Below are positions 37,165 to 44,911 of a stretch of 64,000 nucleotides of DNA, one piece after another (position 1 is the first letter of the stretch; the number at the start of each line of letters is the position of its first letter). Both the position numbers and the translations under genes were made by a program. The notes under the pieces were generated by a model. The model was given only the letters and a program-made list of their open reading frames with translations, was not told the origin of the DNA and did no database searches. This stretch comes from Duganella levis (GTDB lineage: Bacteria > Pseudomonadota > Gammaproteobacteria > Burkholderiales > Burkholderiaceae_D), in assembly GCF_009857605.1 (NCBI RefSeq), contig NZ_WWCT01000010.1, positions 124,001 through 188,000 on the forward strand. The letters run 5' to 3'.

Positions 37165-38961
37165 TCAGGAATCGATATGGCGCGTCAGATGCTGGACGAA
37201 CGGCTCGGCGGCCAGAAAGCCGATCACGCGACTGTCCGGTACTTCCTTGCCGCCCTTGAACAGGATGATGCCCGGTGGGCCGAACAAACCGAAACGCTTC
37301 ATCAGCGCCTTGTCGTCGGCGTTGTTGGCGGTGACGTCGACCTGGATCAGCTTCACCTGTTTCAGCTTGCCCATCACTTCCGGCTTGGAGAAGGTGAAGC
37401 GCTCCATCTCCTTGCAGGACACGCACCAGTCGGCGTAGAAGTCCAGCATCACCGGCGTGCTGCTGGCGGCCAGAACCTGATCCAGTTCGGTGGTGGTCTT
37501 GATGCGGCTGAAGTGCACCTCGCCACCCTCGCCCGCCGCCGGTTTGTCGGCGCGGGCGATGCTCAGGTGACCGAGTGGCTGCAACACATCGCGGCCGGCG
37601 CTGGCGGCGCCGGTCAGCTCAAACAGGCCAACCAGCAGGAAGGCCAGGCCCAATGTCTTGCCGACGTAGGCGCGCAGTTCGGCGCCTTTTTGCAGCGGTT
37701 CGAATACGTGCAGGAATACGGCGCACAGCAACGCGTACAAGCCCCACATGGCCATGTTGACGGTTACGCTGAACACCGGTGACACCATCCAGATGGCGAC
37801 TGCGATCAGCAGCAGGCCGAAGACTTTCTTCACGCCGTTCATCCAGGCGCCGGCGCGCGGCAGCAGGCTGCCGGCCGAGACGCCGGTCAGCAGCAGCGGT
37901 ACGCTCATGCCGGCCGCCATCGAGAACAACGCCCAGCCGCCAGTCCAGACGTTGCGCGTCTGGCTGATATAGAGCAGCGCGCCGGCCAGCGGACCGGCCA
38001 CGCATGGGCCGACGATCAGCGCCGACAAGGCGCCCATCACGAACACGCCGGCGAAACGGCCGCCGCTCATGCCGTTGCTCTTTTCATTCAGGCGGCTTTG
38101 CAGGCTGCTTGGCAGTTGCAGCTGGTAGACGTCGAACATCGACAGCGCGAGCAGCACCAGCAGTGCGCCAAAGGTCAGCAACACCCATGGCTTTTGCAGC
38201 GCGCCGGCCAGGCCTTCGCCAGCCAGACCCGCAGCCACGCCAAGCGAGGTGTAAATCAGCGCCATGCCGAGCGAATACGCCAGCGCCAGTGTGAAGCCCC
38301 GGCCGCGCGAGACGGCGCCTTCGCCGACAATGATCGACGACAGGATAGGCACCATCGGCAGCACGCATGGCGTGAACGACAGCAGCAGGCCGAAAGCCAG
38401 GAAGGCCAGGCCGATGCGCCATACGCTGCCGCTTTGCAGCGTGCGCTGGGCCAGCGAGCTGTCATCCTCGTGCGGCGCGGCTGGCGGAGCGGTAGCAGAA
38501 GGCGCGGCGACCGGCGGCGACACTGCCGCGTCAGCAACCGTCTTCAGCTTGCCCGGCGCGGCCGGATCTACATGGAAGCTCTGCGACGCCGGCGAGTAGC
38601 ACAAGCCCGCATCCGCGCAGCCCTGATAGCCGACTTGCAGCGTAAATGGCGCACTACCCGTCACCGGCAGATCGACCACCAGCTTGTTCTGGTAAGTCTC
38701 CATCTCCTTATTGAAATTGGTATCGAACTTGCGCAAACCAGCCGGCAGCACCGGTACGCCCACGGCGCCGCCAAAGCTCAATCGGTCGCGATACAAGTGA
38801 TACTCCGGCGCGATCACCCACTTCAGCCGCACCGTATGCGCATCAACCAACTCCCCCTGCAACTGGAACGCCTGTTCCGGCTCCAGAAAATCCCCAGCGC
38901 GCGACCAGGCGCTGAACAGGACCAACACCAATGCCATGAAGGCTTTCATCCACTTATTCAT
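37165..38961 (-). CDS. dsbD: Thiol:disulfide interchange protein DsbD
   Basis: Moves electrons from cytoplasmic thioredoxin to periplasmic thiol proteins. 598 residues: signal peptide, an N-terminal alpha domain with the CADAGLC cysteine pair (about 115-121), eight membrane helices carrying redox cysteines in FTPCVLPM and VGPCVAGP, and a C-terminal thioredoxin-like gamma domain with DWCVSCKEM. All three cysteine pairs are present, so it should be functional. It overlaps apbE by ATGA and probably supplies reductant to the TlpA-like protein and the cytochrome-containing protein encoded upstream. Confidence 0.95.
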   Translation of the reverse strand: MNKWMKAFMALVLVLFSAWSRAGDFLEPEQAFQLQGELVDAHTVRLKWVIAPEYHLYRDRLSFGGAVGVPVLPAGLRKFDTNFNKEMETYQNKLVVDLPVTGSAPFTLQVGYQGCADAGLCYSPASQSFHVDPAAPGKLKTVADAAVSPPVAAPSATAPPAAPHEDDSSLAQRTLQSGSVWRIGLAFLAFGLLLSFTPCVLPMVPILSSIIVGEGAVSRGRGFTLALAYSLGMALIYTSLGVAAGLAGEGLAGALQKPWVLLTFGALLVLLALSMFDVYQLQLPSSLQSRLNEKSNGMSGGRFAGVFVMGALSALIVGPCVAGPLAGALLYISQTRNVWTGGWALFSMAAGMSVPLLLTGVSAGSLLPRAGAWMNGVKKVFGLLLIAVAIWMVSPVFSVTVNMAMWGLYALLCAVFLHVFEPLQKGAELRAYVGKTLGLAFLLVGLFELTGAASAGRDVLQPLGHLSIARADKPAAGEGGEVHFSRIKTTTELDQVLAASSTPVMLDFYADWCVSCKEMERFTFSKPEVMGKLKQVKLIQVDVTANNADDKALMKRFGLFGPPGIILFKGGKEVPDSRVIGFLAAEPFVQHLTRHIDS

Positions 38962-39866
38962 ATCAGATCCCTATACAACATCTGCCCTTCGTCATCGACT
39001 GCCAGATAGGCCATGTCGGACGCATTGAGAAAATCCAGACCATCGCGCTGCTTCAGCATGGCGATGGTGGAACAGCTGCCCGCCGCCACCGCCACCGGCG
39101 CCAGCACGCTGACCGAGCGCCAGTACCGCACCGGCATGCCATCGCGCGGATCGAGAATGTGGCAATAGCGCTGCCCATCCAGTTCAAAAAACCGCTCGTA
39201 ATCGCCGCTGGTCGCCAGCGCACCTTCGCTGACATTGATCGTGGCCAGCACGCCCTCCGCGTCGCGCGGGTCCTGGATGCCGATGGACCACGGCCTGCCA
39301 TCCATGCGCGGCCCGATAAAACGCATATCGCCACCCAGGTTCACGTAACCATGCCGCACGCCGGCTTGCATCAGCAAGGTCGCCGCCCGGTCGGCCGCGT
39401 ACTCCTTGCCAAAGCCGCCGAAATCGATCTCCATGCCGGACCGCCGCAGGTAGACTTCGAGCACGCCGCACTCCACCTGATGCCAGCCGACCAGCGCCAG
39501 CAAAGGTTCCAGCACTGCCGCCGACGGCACGCGCGGCTGGCGAAAATCCCATGCCTTGCGCAGTACGCCGGAGGTGATGTCGAATAACCCGCCACTGGCG
39601 CTGAACAGCGCAGCGGCGTAGCTGAACAACTCGGCCGTCTCGTGATCCACCGCCACCGCCTTGCGGCCGGCTTCCGCATTGATGCGCGAGACAATGCTGT
39701 CCGGCCGGTAGCGCGAATATTTATGCTCGATCCGCCGCACTTCATCGACCGCCTGATGCATCAGCCGCTGCGCGCTGTCGCCATCTTCCGCCGCCAGACG
39801 GATCTCGCAGCGGCTACCCATGGCGTCGAACAGAATGCGGTGAATCGAGTCGACCATCTCTACCAC
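38958..39866 (-). CDS. apbE: ApbE-family FAD:protein FMN transferase
   Basis: Attaches FMN covalently to Thr/Ser of periplasmic redox proteins in the known family. 302 residues. Recognisable motifs are GGLFDITSGVLRKAWDF, IDFGGFGKEYAADRAA (a variant of the usual LGGIAKGYAVD), NLGGDMRFIGP, SGDYERFF and HILDPRDGMPV. No lipobox or clear signal peptide is seen in this reading. The start overlaps the DUF3570 stop by 7 bp; an internal ATG at 39854 is an alternative. No target protein with an obvious flavinylation site is encoded alongside. Confidence 0.88.
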   Translation of the reverse strand: MVEMVDSIHRILFDAMGSRCEIRLAAEDGDSAQRLMHQAVDEVRRIEHKYSRYRPDSIVSRINAEAGRKAVAVDHETAELFSYAAALFSASGGLFDITSGVLRKAWDFRQPRVPSAAVLEPLLALVGWHQVECGVLEVYLRRSGMEIDFGGFGKEYAADRAATLLMQAGVRHGYVNLGGDMRFIGPRMDGRPWSIGIQDPRDAEGVLATINVSEGALATSGDYERFFELDGQRYCHILDPRDGMPVRYWRSVSVLAPVAVAAGSCSTIAMLKQRDGLDFLNASDMAYLAVDDEGQMLYRDLI

Positions 39867-40990
39867 TGCCGGTTGATCGCGATCTGCACCGTCTGCGCGC
39901 GGAACGCATCCAGTCCCGGACTCCCCTGATGGAACAAGCGCCAGCTGCCGCGCTGCTGGTAGGCCGAGACCTTGGCGTCCACCGACCAGAGCTTGTCAAT
40001 CTGCTTGCTGGCCTTGAGCCCCAGCGTGACCGCGCCGAAGCCTGACAGGCGCTGGTCCGCCGACATATAGCCGGTGCCGTTGTACCCCGGCGGGAACGGT
40101 GCTCCCAGCTTGCTGTCGTACACCGGGTCGTAATAGAAGCTGGCGGCGCTCTGCGTGTACAGGCGCACCTCCGGCGTCAGCGTCCAGCCATCCGACAGCG
40201 GCTGCACGTACTCGGCGCCCAGCGTATGGCCACGTATACCGAAGCTGTCGCGGTAGTAGCGGTAGCTCAGCCGGGCGGTGCCGTCGGTGGCGGCGATGTG
40301 GTGGTTCCAGCGCGCCAGCAGCGTGGTCTCCGAGCGGCTGCGCGGACGGTTGTCGAACGCCTTGTACGGATCAGAGAAGTAGCCGCTGCCATCGTCGTAG
40401 CCGAGCGTCAGCTGCGCCACATCGTTCGCCGTCAGCACCTGCGTTACACCCAGCAGGAAGTTGGTGGTGCGCTTGCGCTCATTGGTGACGATGTGGTTGA
40501 CCGGATCGATCTTGTCATCGGAATGACCGATGCCGGCGCTCCAGGTGGTGTTGCGGTCCTCGCTCTCGTAGCTGCCCTGCAGCGACAACGCGCGCGACAC
40601 ATAATCATGCTCGGTCGAATACGCCGCGCCCACCGTCACGCTGCCGCGCTCCAGATAGCGGGTCAGTGCCACGTCGCCGGCCTTGCGGTCATCGCTCATG
40701 CGCGACGCACCAGAGACCGCCGTGTGATAGCGCGGCGAAGCGCCCGATACATCATCCTTCACCAGCGTGCCGCTGACGCTCCACGCACCCGCCACCGGCG
40801 TCATGATCGACACCGATGGCGCATGCACGCGGATGCGGTCCAGGCCCGACTGGCTGTCCTGATAATCCAGGTAGCCGACGCTGATGACGCCATTGGTCGG
40901 CGGCGCTTCGGCGTGCGCCTGCACGCCCGGCAGCATCAGCGCCGCCGACAGGATGGATGCGGCCATGCCGCTCTCTTTGTTGATCGTCAT
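39860..40990 (-). CDS. DUF3570 outer-membrane-like protein
   Basis: 376 residues with a signal peptide (about 1-28, ILSAALMLPGVQAHA). The mature chain is rich in aromatic-ended beta strands (VGAAYSTEHDYVS, ARLSYRYYRDSFG, LTPEVRLYTQSAASFYY), consistent with a beta-barrel, and ends INRQW. It matches the DUF3570 family as I know it; members are regularly found next to DUF4266, ApbE and a thioredoxin, as here. The function is unknown. It follows the DUF4266 gene by 9 bp and overlaps apbE. Confidence 0.87.
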   Translation of the reverse strand: MTINKESGMAASILSAALMLPGVQAHAEAPPTNGVISVGYLDYQDSQSGLDRIRVHAPSVSIMTPVAGAWSVSGTLVKDDVSGASPRYHTAVSGASRMSDDRKAGDVALTRYLERGSVTVGAAYSTEHDYVSRALSLQGSYESEDRNTTWSAGIGHSDDKIDPVNHIVTNERKRTTNFLLGVTQVLTANDVAQLTLGYDDGSGYFSDPYKAFDNRPRSRSETTLLARWNHHIAATDGTARLSYRYYRDSFGIRGHTLGAEYVQPLSDGWTLTPEVRLYTQSAASFYYDPVYDSKLGAPFPPGYNGTGYMSADQRLSGFGAVTLGLKASKQIDKLWSVDAKVSAYQQRGSWRLFHQGSPGLDAFRAQTVQIAINRQW

Positions 40991-40999
40991 GGGTCGTCC

Positions 41000-41215
41000 T
41001 TAATTACAGCCGCAACCACCGCCACCCACACCGGCGCCGCCGGACGAAGCTTCGCGGCTGGTGTAGATATGGTCGTCGTAGCGGTTAAACAGGCTGCCAT
41101 CCTTGAAGGTCATCTCGCTGCGCGCCAGCGTGCCCTTCTCCCAAGGCTGCACATTGCCGATCGAAGCGCAGCCACTCAACACAGCCAAGGTAGCCAAAGC
41201 CAGTGCGATTTTCAT
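41000..41215 (-). CDS. DUF4266 small lipoprotein
   Basis: 71 residues. MKIALALATLAVLSGC is a lipoprotein signal with the modified Cys at 16. The conserved core is VQPWEKGTLARSEM, and the tail is a Gly run ending GGCGCN, offering two C-terminal cysteines that could bind metal or form a disulfide. It overlaps the TlpA-like gene stop by ATGA and precedes DUF3570. The function is unknown; the pairing with DUF3570, ApbE and thioredoxin genes suggests an envelope redox or metal role (inference). Confidence 0.9.
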   Translation of the reverse strand: MKIALALATLAVLSGCASIGNVQPWEKGTLARSEMTFKDGSLFNRYDDHIYTSREASSGGAGVGGGGCGCN

Positions 41216-41700
41216 TTGACACCTCCCAGCGCGGATTGGATTTTGCTTTCCAGTTCTGCGCGGTCGGCGTCGCGGAAGCCGGAGTGCTCCAGCAATACCT
41301 TGCCGTCCGGGCCTATCAGCACACTGCTCGGCATGCCCTTGATGCCGTAGCTGCGCGGCGTCGCGCCCTGCGGATCGAAGGCAATGGCAAAGCGCGCCGG
41401 CGTGGCGGTCAGGAACTGGCGCGCGTCGTCGCTCTTGGCGTCGACATTGACGCCGACAATCTGCAAGCCCTTGCCGCCGTACTTGGCCTGCATGTCGTTC
41501 ATCCATGGGAAGGACTGGCGGCACGGGCCGCACCATGAGGCCCAGAAGTCCACGTACACCACTTTGCCCTGTAGCTTGGCCAGCTTGACCGCGCCATCCA
41601 GGCCAGGCAGGTCGAACTGCGGCGCCGGCGCGCCCTTGTCCAGCGCCTGGGCAGAGGATGCCGCCAGCAAGGCGGCCAGCATCATGATCTTCAGTTTCAT
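41212..41700 (-). CDS. TlpA-like periplasmic thioredoxin
   Basis: 162 residues from MKLKIMMLAALLAASSAQAL, a cleavable signal peptide; a longer frame upstream overlaps the anchor-repeat gene. The active site WASWCGPCRQSF gives the CGPC pair. The fold motifs GVNVDAKSDDARQF and cis-Pro GMPSSVLI are present. As a TlpA/ResA-like reductant it probably keeps the haem-binding or other cysteines of the neighbouring proteins reduced, with DsbD as electron source. ATGA overlaps join it to the genes on both sides. Confidence 0.93.
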   Translation of the reverse strand: MKLKIMMLAALLAASSAQALDKGAPAPQFDLPGLDGAVKLAKLQGKVVYVDFWASWCGPCRQSFPWMNDMQAKYGGKGLQIVGVNVDAKSDDARQFLTATPARFAIAFDPQGATPRSYGIKGMPSSVLIGPDGKVLLEHSGFRDADRAELESKIQSALGGVK

Positions 41701-43820
41701 TTGGCACCTCCGTTGCGGCTGCGACGACGCCAGCCGATGACGACCAGCGACAGCACCAGCAGCGCGGCCAGCGTTGGATCGGTCACGTCCTGCGAAGCGG
41801 AGCAACCGCCACCACCGTGATTGGACGGCGCTGCATTCGGCGTGGACGCAGCACCTTGGCCGCTCAACGCGATATTCCAGGTGGTGCTGCCGGACTGGAT
41901 GGTCACGCTGCCGCTGCTGGCGCCGGCGTTGGTCGGCGTGTAGCTCACCACCAGGTCGCATGAGGCGCCAGGCTGCAAGGTGACTGGGAAGGCGGCGCAG
42001 CCGGTGCTGTCTGCCACCGCAGCGAACGGACCACTGAAGGTCGCGCCGGACAGTGTGACGGCGGCAGCGCCGCTATTGGTCAGCGTGAAGCGGCGCGTTG
42101 GTGCGGTGCCGCCGATGACGACCGAACCAAAGTCGAAGCTTTGTGGGCTGATGCCCAGCGACGGCGTGGTCACCACTACTGCGACACCATTGCCGTTCAG
42201 CGTCAGGTGGAATTGTGCGCCGCTGTCGGTCACCAGCAGCAGGTCAGCGCTGCGGGCGCCGGACGCAGTCGGCTTGAAGGCGGTGGTGATGGTGCAAGTG
42301 GCGCCGGAGCTGACCGATACATTGGCCGCGCACGTGCCGCCGACCACGAAGTCGCCCGGATTGGTGCCGCCCAGCGTCAGCGTGGCGATCTTCAACGCGG
42401 CGTTGCCGCTGTTGCCCAGCGTGGTGGTGTGGTCGGCGGCGCTGCTGCCGACTTGCGTGTCAGCGAAGGCGATCGGACCGGTTTCCGACAGCGCAGGTTT
42501 TGCGGTGGCTTGCGTGGTGCCGGTGCCGGTGATGCCGACTTGCAGCGCCGGTGCGTTCGATGCTACTGCCAGCGCGGCGGTCACTGCGCCTTCCGTGGTC
42601 GGCGTAAAGCTTACGGTGGCGGCGCAACTCGCGCCGACTGCCAGCGTCGTGCCGCAAGTGCTGCCGCTCAGCTTCACAGCGGTGGACCCGGTCACGCCGA
42701 CGCTGCCGATGCTCAGTGCCACATTGCCGGTGTTGGCCAGCGTGACCGTTTGCGTGGCAGCCGCCGCGCCGATGGTCTGCAAACCGAAAGCGACAGCCGA
42801 CGGCGTGGCGCTCAACGCCGGTGCAGGTGCTGCGGCGGTGCCGGTCAAGCTGACCGTCACCGTGCCGCCGCCATTAGAGGCATTGGACGCCAGCGTCAGG
42901 CTGGCGGCAATCGCGCCTGCGCTGGTCGGCGCGGCTTGCACGGTCACCGTGCAGCTACCACCCGCTGCTACCGGCGTGCCCACTGCGCAAGTACCGGCAC
43001 GCGTGATGATGGCCGCACTGGCGCCACTGACGCTGATGGCGCTGAAGTTCAACGCCGCCTGGCCGCTGTTGTTAACAGTGATGCTCGATACTGCCGACGG
43101 GGTGCCGGTCAGCAGCTTGCCGAAATCGACGCTGCTAGCCGACAGTCCGATGGTCGCCTGCGGTGTCGCATTGCCGGTGCCGTTCAGCGACACGGTGCTG
43201 CTGCCGCCGGTGGCGTTATGGGTGATGGTCAGCGTGGCTGCGCGCGCGCCGGCCGCCGTTGGCGTGAAGGTCGCCTGCACGGTGCAGTTGGCGCCTGCCG
43301 CGATCGACGCGCCATTGGCGCAGCTGCCGCCGCCCAGCGCGAAGTCGCCTGCCGCCGCGCCGCCGATGGAGATGGTGCCGATATTCAGCGCGGCGTTGCC
43401 GCTATTGGTCAGTGTGGCCGACAGCGGCGCACTGGCCTGGCCGATGTTGGCGCCGCTGAAGGTCAGCGTAGTCGGCGCCAGCGAAGCCGCCGGCGCCGCC
43501 GTCACATTCGGGTTGCCGATGAAGGCTGCCAGGTCGGCCAGTTCCGCCGCCGAGAATTTACCGCTGAACAGACTGCCCATGCCGCCCAGATTGGCGGCGA
43601 ATGCATTGGAGATCACCGACGGCTGATTGGCCGCAGCGAGAATGCCGTTGACGTTATTGGCCGGCGTGGGGCCATGGCAGGAGGCGCAGGTGGCGCCGCC
43701 GCTTACCGGCCCATTCAGGTACAAGCTCTTGCCGTTCAAGGCGTCCGCAGCTTGCGCCGCCTGCGCTGCAAGGCCAAACAGCAGGGCGGCCGACGCCACC
43801 CGCGCTATCAATCGATTCAT
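41697..43820 (-). CDS. Cytochrome c/choice-of-anchor-D protein with JDVT-CTERM sorting signal
   Basis: 707 residues. A signal peptide (1-25) is followed by a small cytochrome c domain with CASCH (C45, C48, H49) and a candidate axial Met in NLGGMGSLF. Next come about five to six ASH/choice-of-anchor-D repeats (about 110-650), each with LTNSGNAALNIG-type strands and a paired-cysteine C-A-N or C-T-V segment. The C-terminus, GGGGCSASQDVTDPTLA, then a hydrophobic helix and RRRSRN, is a JDVT-CTERM signal with its invariant Cys. The gene 18 bp upstream encodes the likely processing protease. Surface or outer-membrane-anchored haem protein is the best reading. Confidence 0.88.
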   Translation of the reverse strand: MNRLIARVASAALLFGLAAQAAQAADALNGKSLYLNGPVSGGATCASCHGPTPANNVNGILAAANQPSVISNAFAANLGGMGSLFSGKFSAAELADLAAFIGNPNVTAAPAASLAPTTLTFSGANIGQASAPLSATLTNSGNAALNIGTISIGGAAAGDFALGGGSCANGASIAAGANCTVQATFTPTAAGARAATLTITHNATGGSSTVSLNGTGNATPQATIGLSASSVDFGKLLTGTPSAVSSITVNNSGQAALNFSAISVSGASAAIITRAGTCAVGTPVAAGGSCTVTVQAAPTSAGAIAASLTLASNASNGGGTVTVSLTGTAAAPAPALSATPSAVAFGLQTIGAAAATQTVTLANTGNVALSIGSVGVTGSTAVKLSGSTCGTTLAVGASCAATVSFTPTTEGAVTAALAVASNAPALQVGITGTGTTQATAKPALSETGPIAFADTQVGSSAADHTTTLGNSGNAALKIATLTLGGTNPGDFVVGGTCAANVSVSSGATCTITTAFKPTASGARSADLLLVTDSGAQFHLTLNGNGVAVVVTTPSLGISPQSFDFGSVVIGGTAPTRRFTLTNSGAAAVTLSGATFSGPFAAVADSTGCAAFPVTLQPGASCDLVVSYTPTNAGASSGSVTIQSGSTTWNIALSGQGAASTPNAAPSNHGGGGCSASQDVTDPTLAALLVLSLVVIGWRRRSRNGGAK

Positions 43821-43838
43821 GCCACTCTCCAGTTGAAG

Positions 43839-44183
43839 TTATAGACCGCAGACTGAGATGGCAAAGGCGTTCATGGCACTATGGGCGACAGCGCACCAGC
43901 GCCAGCTGCGGGTCCGCTGGTATAGCAATGCCAGCGCCAACCCGGGCACGATCACCGCCAGTGCATGCAGCCAGCCGGAACGCAGGTGCAGCAGGCCGAA
44001 GGTCGCCGCCGACACCAGCACCGGCGGCGCCACCGCGTGCGGAGCGCGCCGCATCAACCACTCCTGCAAGCCCGCGCGCACCACCAACTCCTCCAGCACA
44101 GGGGATAGCACGAGCAGCAGCAGGAGCTGCCGTCCATAGAACTCAGAGATCGGCCACACGGAATGTAGAACCTTTGCTTGCAC
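43839..44183 (-). CDS. CPBP glutamic-type intramembrane protease, probable MrtJ
   Basis: 114 residues in this reading, starting at a GTG without a clear ribosome site, so the true start may differ. Three to four hydrophobic segments carry the CPBP/Abi catalytic motifs: EELVVR (E31, E32, R36), FGLLHLRSG (H66) and HSAMN (H101, N105). JDVT-CTERM proteins are processed by small CPBP proteases called MrtJ. The target-type protein is encoded 18 bp downstream, which makes the pairing likely. It is shorter than usual CPBP enzymes, as expected for a dedicated sorting protease. It is probably the first gene of the redox operon. Confidence 0.8.
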   Translation of the reverse strand: MQAKVLHSVWPISEFYGRQLLLLLVLSPVLEELVVRAGLQEWLMRRAPHAVAPPVLVSAATFGLLHLRSGWLHALAVIVPGLALALLYQRTRSWRWCAVAHSAMNAFAISVCGL

Positions 44184-44239
44184 ATCTAGTCTGACCGTGT
44201 ATTCCGGTCAACGTGGCGAAGGTTCTAAGAAAGGTAGAT

Positions 44240-44911
44240 TTATTTTTTGCCGATCAAACGGCCCAGCCATTTGACGGCGATGCGCTTGTTGGCTTTGTAG
44301 GTGTAGTCCAGCACCGCAAACTGTTCGTGCAGCGCTTCTTGCAGCATGCTGGCCGGATCGGCCGGCAGCAATTTGAGGTACGCATCCGCCTCGCCGTAAT
44401 CACGATGGATTTCCATGCCGGCTTTTTTGGCGATGTGCATCATGGTCTTGTTGGACGACAGGCAGTGCATATACAGCGTGTCCACATCGTTGTTGCGGCA
44501 GTGGATGGCGGCCCGCTCAAACAACCTTGAACCGACGCCCAGCCCGCGCGCCGAGCGGCTGACCGAGACGCCGAATTCCGCCACCCGTTCCTTGTCGGTG
44601 ACGGTGCTCGTTTCATCGCGCGGCGCAAACGCCAGATGGCCGACCGCCACCAGCCGGAACACGCGGTTATGCACGCCAAACACCATGTCGCGGGAGAAGT
44701 CGATGCCGTTGACGTAGTTGGTCAGCTGTTCGTCCGGCAGCACGGAGCCGAAGCGCAGCAGGCGGTCGCTGTCTTCCAGCTCCAGGAAATGCCGCAGCAT
44801 GCGGCGGCGGTCCCGCTCGCGCAGTTCCTTCACCAGCACCGTCGGACGCTTGCCGTTCCTGTGCTTACCCCAACGGCGCAGCGGATTCTGGAACAGGTCG
44901 GAGGAATTCAT
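44240..44911 (-). CDS. GNAT-family N-acetyltransferase
   Basis: 223 residues. The acetyl-CoA loop is SRSARGLGVGSRLFERA (about 117-133), preceded by beta strands with VAVGHLAFAP and AEFGVSV. An N-terminal stretch of about 45 basic residues (RRWGKHRNGKRP, RERDRRRMLRH) comes before the domain. C-terminal residues 185-223 are Lys/Arg-rich and not part of the core. The acceptor is unknown. ATGA overlap with cca (44908-44911) couples the two genes, suggesting co-expression with tRNA end maintenance but not proving a tRNA substrate. Confidence 0.88.
   Translation of the reverse strand: MNSSDLFQNPLRRWGKHRNGKRPTVLVKELRERDRRRMLRHFLELEDSDRLLRFGSVLPDEQLTNYVNGIDFSRDMVFGVHNRVFRLVAVGHLAFAPRDETSTVTDKERVAEFGVSVSRSARGLGVGSRLFERAAIHCRNNDVDTLYMHCLSSNKTMMHIAKKAGMEIHRDYGEADAYLKLLPADPASMLQEALHEQFAVLDYTYKANKRIAVKWLGRLIGKK

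Noticed and set aside
41980..43844. Long plus-strand frames opposite the ASH-repeat protein
   Set aside because: They show the periodicity of the real repeats on the other strand and lack any start signal.
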